Shown here in pieces: positions 54,117 to 57,510 of a stretch of 57,510 bases of DNA. Position 1 is the first letter of the stretch, and every line of letters begins with the position of its first letter. A program made the position numbers and the translations under genes. The notes under the pieces were generated by a model that was not told where the DNA came from, searched no databases, and was given only the letters and a program-made list of their open reading frames with translations. Origin of the DNA: Polyangiaceae bacterium (lineage in GTDB: Bacteria; Myxococcota_A; Polyangia; Polyangiales; Polyangiaceae); NCBI GenBank assembly GCA_022842465.1, contig JALHPN010000029.1, positions 1 through 57,510 of the forward strand, read 5' to 3'.

Positions 54117-54147
54117 AAGGCCCACGTGCACGGGGCACGTGGGCCTT
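54117..54147. terminator. Bidirectional hairpin terminator
   Basis: AAGGCCCACGTGC and its exact complement form a 13-base-pair stem with a five-base loop, between two convergent genes. The T-rich end (CCTT) is short, but the A/T ends on both strands suit termination from both sides. Confidence 0.8.
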
Positions 54148-54168
54148 CTCGCTACGGCGCGGACGTGC

Positions 54169-55353
54169 TCAGACGCGCTCGACGACCATCGCGAGCGCTT
54201 CGCCGCCGCCGATGCAGATCGAGGCGAGGCCGCGCTTCTTGTTCTGATCCTTCATCGCGTGGAGGAGCGTCGTGACGATGCGCGCGCCGCTCGCGCCGAT
54301 CGGGTGACCGAGGGCCACAGCGCCGCCGCGGACGTTCACGCGCGAGAGATCGAACTTCGAGAGCTGCGCGCACGCCATCGCGACGACGCCGAAGGCCTCG
54401 TTGATCTCGACGAGGTCGACGTCGTCCGTCTTCAGGCCGAGCTTCGCGAGCGTCGCGTCCATCGCCTTGGCGGGCGCGGTCGTGAACCACTCGGGCTCTT
54501 GCGCGTGGCCGCCCCAGCCGGCGATCTTCGCGATCGGCTGGAGGCCGTGCTTCTTCACGGCCGCCTCGCTCGCGAGGACGAGCGCAGAGGCGCCGTCGTT
54601 GATCGAGGACGCGTTCGCCGCGGTGATCGTGCCGTCCTTGCCGAAGGCCGGCTTCAGCGCCGCGAACTTCGACGGGTCGCCCTTCGCGGGGCCCTCGTCG
54701 AGCTTCACCATGAGCGGGTCGCCCTTGCGCTGCGGGACCGCGACGGGCGCGACCTCGGCGTCGAAGAGGCCCTCTTTCTGCGCGGACAGCGCGCGGCGGA
54801 AGCTCTCCTTCGCGTACTCGTCCTGCGCCTCGCGCGAGAACTTGTGCTCGGCTGCGCACTTGTCGCCGCAGACGCCCATGTGGACGTTCGAGTAGGGGTC
54901 CCAGAGGCCGTCGAAGATCATCCCGTCGACGAGGGTGCCGTTCCCCATCCGGTACCCGCTGCGAGCCTTGTCGAGGTAGTAGGGCACATTCGACATCGAC
55001 TCCATGCCGCCCGCGACGATGACGTCCTGGTCGCCGGTCATGATCGCGCGCGCGCCCTGGATGAGGGCCGCCATGCCCGAGCCGCAGACCTTGCTCACGG
55101 TCGTGGCCGGGACGCTCTTCGGGAGGCCCGCGAAGATCATCGCCTGGCGCGCGGGCGCCTGGCCGATGCCGGCGGAGAGGACGTTGCCCATGAAGACCTC
55201 GCCGACCTGGTCGGGCGAGACCTTCGCCTTCTCGAGCGCAGCCTTGATCGCGACCGCGCCGAGCTGGGGCGCCGTCACCGATGCGAGCGAGCCGAGGTAG
55301 GCGCCGATCGGGGTCCGCTGGGCCGAGACGATGTAGACGGGGGGCAGAGCCAT
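54169..55353 (-). CDS. Acetyl-CoA C-acetyltransferase (thiolase)
   Basis: The 394-residue protein is a full-length thiolase. The nucleophile Cys90 lies in Val-Cys-Gly-Ser-Gly-Met, the His350 in Gly-Gly-Ala-Val-Ala-Leu-Gly-His-Pro-Ile-Gly-Ala, and Cys380 in Ser-Ile-Cys-Ile-Gly-Gly-Gly-Glu-Ala. Asn-Glu-Ala-Phe-Gly supplies the other conserved residues. It condenses two acetyl-CoA or cleaves acetoacetyl-CoA, in the cytoplasm, for fatty acid oxidation, polyhydroxybutyrate or isoprenoid routes; no partner gene is here to choose between them. AAGGAG stands before the ATG. Confidence 0.95.
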   Translation of the reverse strand: MALPPVYIVSAQRTPIGAYLGSLASVTAPQLGAVAIKAALEKAKVSPDQVGEVFMGNVLSAGIGQAPARQAMIFAGLPKSVPATTVSKVCGSGMAALIQGARAIMTGDQDVIVAGGMESMSNVPYYLDKARSGYRMGNGTLVDGMIFDGLWDPYSNVHMGVCGDKCAAEHKFSREAQDEYAKESFRRALSAQKEGLFDAEVAPVAVPQRKGDPLMVKLDEGPAKGDPSKFAALKPAFGKDGTITAANASSINDGASALVLASEAAVKKHGLQPIAKIAGWGGHAQEPEWFTTAPAKAMDATLAKLGLKTDDVDLVEINEAFGVVAMACAQLSKFDLSRVNVRGGAVALGHPIGASGARIVTTLLHAMKDQNKKRGLASICIGGGEALAMVVERV

Positions 55354-55421
55354 GATGCTTCTCCTTCGAGGCGGCCGTGGGATCGGGAGCGGCCACCCGT
55401 GCGATGACGCACGGGCGCCTT

Positions 55422-55431
55422 ATAGCGCTAT
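55422..55431. promoter_or_regulatory. ATAGCGCTAT palindrome between divergent genes
   Basis: A ten-base perfect palindrome in an otherwise GC-rich 89-base gap between the thiolase start and the next lipoprotein start at 55443. The TATAGC and TAGCGC parts could serve as divergent -10 elements or an operator. Confidence 0.4.
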
Positions 55432-55442
55432 TCTCCCGCGGG

Positions 55443-55994
55443 ATGGCGGGATCCGCTCGCGACGAACGTGGAGAGGCGCGTCACGCACCGCTGAGGCGTG
55501 CGGCCGTCGTGTCGATCCTCGTGCTCGGCGCGCTCCACGTCGCGATCGCGACGTCCTGCGCGGAGGCCGGGGCCGACGACGACGCCGAGGTCGACGCGGG
55601 GAGCTCGTCCGGCGCCGTCGCCCCCGCGACGTGCCCCGTCATCCCGCCGCCCGCGGGGGGGACGTGCCTCGTCCCCGAGGGGACGACGTGCGCCTTCGGG
55701 CCGTGCGAGACGCGCTTCGCCCGCTGCACGGGCGGGGTCTGGCGCTACGCCGACAACGATCCGGGCCAGCCGATCTGCCCCTCCCAGCCGCCGGCGGCGG
55801 GGGAGGCCTGCCCGCTCTGCTTCCCGACGGCGACCTCCTGTCTCTACGGCAGCACGGACTGCAGCGCGGCCGATGCGAGCACGAACCGGGTCGTCGCCGC
55901 CTGCGTCTCGGGCCTCTGGACCCTGGGCCTCGAGCCCTGCCGGGACGGGGGCGGACCGGATGTTCAGGGTGACGGCGGGCCCGATGCCGACTAG
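55443..55994 (+). CDS. Uncharacterised exported or lipid-anchored protein
   Basis: I choose ATG 55443 (183 residues); upstream Met codons in frame lie within or before the palindrome at 55422. A basic N terminus is followed by a hydrophobic core and Ala-Thr-Ser-Cys (about residue 39), which could be a late lipobox. The mature part has about ten cysteines in Cys-x-Val-x-Pro and Cys-Ala-Phe-Gly-Pro-Cys-type patterns. It resembles the other Cys-rich lipoproteins of this window but shares no clear module with them. Function unknown. Confidence 0.6.
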   Translation: MAGSARDERGEARHAPLRRAAVVSILVLGALHVAIATSCAEAGADDDAEVDAGSSSGAVAPATCPVIPPPAGGTCLVPEGTTCAFGPCETRFARCTGGVWRYADNDPGQPICPSQPPAAGEACPLCFPTATSCLYGSTDCSAADASTNRVVAACVSGLWTLGLEPCRDGGGPDVQGDGGPDAD

Positions 55995-56009
55995 AAGACT
56001 CCCGCTCCC

Positions 56010-56354
56010 ATGGCTGAATCCGAATCGAAGCTCTCGACGTTCCTGAACACCAACAAGCTCGACGCGAAGCGCCTGCTCGCGGCGTCGCACAAGCTCGAGA
56101 CCCTCCAGATCGAGGATCGAAAGCTGAAGCTCGCGAAGCGCCAGCAGAAGAAGTCCGCGGCGGCCGGCAAGGAAAGCGGCGAGAAGCCGACGGGCAAGCC
56201 CCGCTCGGGCCGTCCCGTCACGCCGCGCTCGCTGACCGCAGCCCTCTCGGGCACCGCCGTGAGCGGCCCGACGAAGCAGCGCATCCTCCGCGCCGTGAAC
56301 TATCTCCTCGAGCAGAAGAAGAAGGACAAGGTCGACCTCCGTCAGCTCTTCTGA
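56010..56354 (+). CDS. Small basic uncharacterised protein
   Basis: This 114-residue protein is rich in Lys and Ala (Lys-Lys, Arg-Gln-Gln-Lys-Lys-Ser) with a Pro/Gly/Lys linker (about 55-72) and a helical C-terminal part (about 75-110). It has no signal peptide or membrane segment, so it is cytoplasmic. Its basic composition and two helical halves joined by a flexible linker suggest a nucleic-acid-binding protein, but no motif proves it. A TAGAAG lies 13 bases before the start, inside the end of the previous gene. Confidence 0.65.
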   Translation: MAESESKLSTFLNTNKLDAKRLLAASHKLETLQIEDRKLKLAKRQQKKSAAAGKESGEKPTGKPRSGRPVTPRSLTAALSGTAVSGPTKQRILRAVNYLLEQKKKDKVDLRQLF

Positions 56355-56393
56355 CCGAACCGCTCGGGCCGGCCGAGCGTAGGTGGGACGAGT

Positions 56394-56507
56394 TCAGCTG
56401 AGTGCGGAGCGCCGCGTCCGACGGCGGTTGACCCAGTCGTGCAGGTCGTACCCGATCACAGCGAGCGCCACGCCGAGCGCGATCATCCCCATGCAGCCAC
56501 CCTGCAT
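56394..56507 (-). CDS. Possible 37-residue membrane protein
   Basis: From ATG 56507 (or ATG 56492 or 56486) a short frame gives a single membrane helix of about 15 residues followed by Asp-Leu-His-Asp-Trp-Val and a strongly basic end (Asn-Arg-Arg-Arg-Thr-Arg-Arg). A helix followed by positive charges would orient it with the tail in the cytoplasm. No Shine-Dalgarno sequence is clear, and a hairpin overlaps its start. It may be real because small single-helix proteins are often missed; it could equally be chance. Confidence 0.3.
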   Translation of the reverse strand: MQGGCMGMIALGVALAVIGYDLHDWVNRRRTRRSALS

Positions 56508-56511
56508 GGGG
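56487..56511. repeat. Inverted repeat CCCCATGCAG-N5-CTGCATGGGG
   Basis: A perfect ten-base inverted repeat with a CCACC loop, about 100 bases before the ECF sigma factor start. It may be an operator for that gene or an RNA hairpin. No other copy was seen in the window. Confidence 0.5.
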
Positions 56512-56608
56512 ATGGCCGGTGGACCCCAATTTCCTGCGTCGTTTTTGTGGGCAGGTGCAGGGGCACCGCGGCCTTCACCCCACCGGTGCGCCGGGAGGGG
56601 GGCCGCCG

Positions 56609-57316
56609 ATGAACCTCCGGCGGACCCGCCGCACCGAACCTCACGTGACCGCGGTTGCGCATCCCCTCCTGCATTCGGGCGCCCGCGACGCGGCGCCGCC
56701 GCCCACGCCGGCCCTCTCGGACGAGAGCGCGCTCGTGGAGCGGGCGGCATCGGGCGACGCGTCGGCGTTCAAGGCGCTCTTCCAGCGTCACCGCGGAGAC
56801 GTGGCGCGGCTCGTCTACCGGATGCTGAACGCGCCGGCGGACCTCGAGGACGTCGTGCAGGAGGTCTTCGTCCAGGTCTTCCGCAGCCTGAAGGACTTCC
56901 GCGGGCAGGCGAAGCTCTCGACCTGGATCCATCGCGTGACCGTGAACGTGGTGCTCATGCACCGTCGCTCGGCGAAGAGCCGCCCGGTCCTCGCGGAGGA
57001 GGCGCCCGGCGACCTCATCGCCGACGCGGACTCCGCGCTCCCGGACGAGGAGACGGAGCGCCGTGAGCGGATGCGCGCGTTCGGCCGCTTGCTCGAGCGC
57101 CTCGCCGACAAGAAGCGCGTCGTGTTCGTGCTCCACGAGCTCGAAGGCCTCGCGCCGGCGGAGATCGCGGAGATCGTCGGCGCCCCCGTCCTGACGGTGC
57201 GGACGCGCCTCTTCTACGCGCGGCGCGAGCTCGAGGCGATGATGCACGAGGAGCCGACGCTGTCCGGCATCCACGTCACCGCCAAGGACGCCTCGTCCAA
57301 GAAGGGGGAGCGATGA
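56609..57316 (+). CDS. ECF (RpoE-like) RNA polymerase sigma factor
   Basis: ATG 56609 is preferred, with GGGAGGGG upstream; ATG 56519 would add 30 unusual residues. The 235-residue protein has sigma region 2 (about 55-110: Asp-Leu-Glu-Asp-Val-Val-Gln-Glu-Val-Phe, Phe-Arg-Gly-Gln-Ala-Lys-Leu-Ser-Thr-Trp-Ile) and region 4 (about 160-215: Phe-Val-Leu-His-Glu-Leu-Glu-Gly-Leu-Ala-Pro-Ala-Glu-Ile-Ala-Glu). The ATGA overlap with the following gene is the usual sigma/anti-sigma arrangement. It probably controls an envelope stress response. Confidence 0.93.
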   Translation: MNLRRTRRTEPHVTAVAHPLLHSGARDAAPPPTPALSDESALVERAASGDASAFKALFQRHRGDVARLVYRMLNAPADLEDVVQEVFVQVFRSLKDFRGQAKLSTWIHRVTVNVVLMHRRSAKSRPVLAEEAPGDLIADADSALPDEETERRERMRAFGRLLERLADKKRVVFVLHELEGLAPAEIAEIVGAPVLTVRTRLFYARRELEAMMHEEPTLSGIHVTAKDASSKKGER

Positions 57317-57510
57317 AGAAGCTCTCTCTCGACGACCTCGTCAGGGAGGCGAAGAAGAGCTACGCGCCGCGCGAAGGCGACGACCTCGACTGGGACGCGG
57401 TCGAGGCGCGCCTCGAGAAGCGCCTCGCGACCGAGGAGGTCGCGCCGCGCGTCGCGCGTCTCCGCGCCTCGGGTTCGTTCGCGCGCGTCGCGGCGCTCGG
57501 GCTCGCCGCG
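57313..57510 (+). CDS. Probable anti-sigma factor, N-terminal part (runs off the window)
   Basis: Only 66 codons are visible before the end of the window. It starts in the sigma factor's stop (ATGA) and begins Met-Lys-Lys-Leu-Ser-Leu-Asp-Asp-Leu-Val. Then come charged helical residues and, from about residue 55, a hydrophobic stretch that could open a membrane helix. This fits a FecR-like or transmembrane anti-sigma factor. The assignment rests on gene order and coupling; the domain itself is not fully visible. Confidence 0.6.
   Translation, partial: MKKLSLDDLVREAKKSYAPREGDDLDWDAVEARLEKRLATEEVAPRVARLRASGSFARVAALGLAA

Overview
The window is very GC-rich, and its genes use CTC for leucine and GTC for valine almost exclusively. 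It contains Ser/Thr kinases, NtrC-type and FHA-type AAA+ regulators, an AgmX/PglI-type protein, TPR proteins and at least fifteen predicted lipoproteins or secreted proteins. That mix points to a myxobacterium (Myxococcota), most likely of the Polyangiales type. This is inferred from gene content; no rRNA or tRNA gene is visible, and no CRISPR array or insertion sequence was seen.

Layout. 1-7.2 kb: uncharacterised lipoproteins, an SGNH-hydrolase-like lipoprotein and an RMD1/DUF155-like membrane protein. 7.2-19.7 kb: a glutamine-synthetase-family enzyme, a phosphate-selective-type porin, a lone receiver protein, an NtrC-type regulator with its histidine kinase, and a tripartite RND efflux operon (TolC, adaptor, permease). 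19.8-22.0 kb: a membrane cytochrome c protein and an iron-type alcohol dehydrogenase. 22.0-23.05 kb: a small foreign-looking scar with a broken short-chain dehydrogenase, a C-terminal tail of another protein, an intact Imm11-family immunity gene and a gene remnant. 23.1-31.5 kb: four large polytopic, GT-C-like proteins and a sugar-hydrolase-fold exported protein. 31.5-37.7 kb: a second NtrC regulator coupled to a formylglycine-enzyme-like lipoprotein, an AgmX/PglI protein, a DUF6600 protein and a DUF962 (Mpo1-like) protein.

38.8-45.5 kb is the most interesting region. A Ser/Thr kinase diverges from a secreted trypsin-like protease, followed by an FHA-AAA+ regulator, then an operon of a Cys-rich small lipoprotein, an exported protein and a TPR protein. 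The protease and the small lipoprotein share the same C-terminal Cys-rich module. Each is preceded by the same palindrome, GTGATCT-N3-AGATCAC, and then by a good sigma-54 -24/-12 match, so they look like one regulon. The FHA-AAA+ protein encoded between the two palindromes lacks the GAFTGA loop needed for ordinary sigma-54 activation, which makes the control circuit unusual.

45.5-57.5 kb: another kinase, two lipoproteins (one OmpA-like), purC, a minus-strand trio (a small protein, a FliH/SctL-like stator protein and a site-2-type metalloprotease), a Cys-rich lipoprotein, a metallo-beta-lactamase-fold hydrolase, a thiolase and an ECF sigma factor with the start of its downstream partner.

A recurrent regulatory feature is a TANNNT hexamer 6-13 bases before start codons that lack a Shine-Dalgarno sequence. 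This suggests that leaderless or nearly leaderless transcripts are common here.
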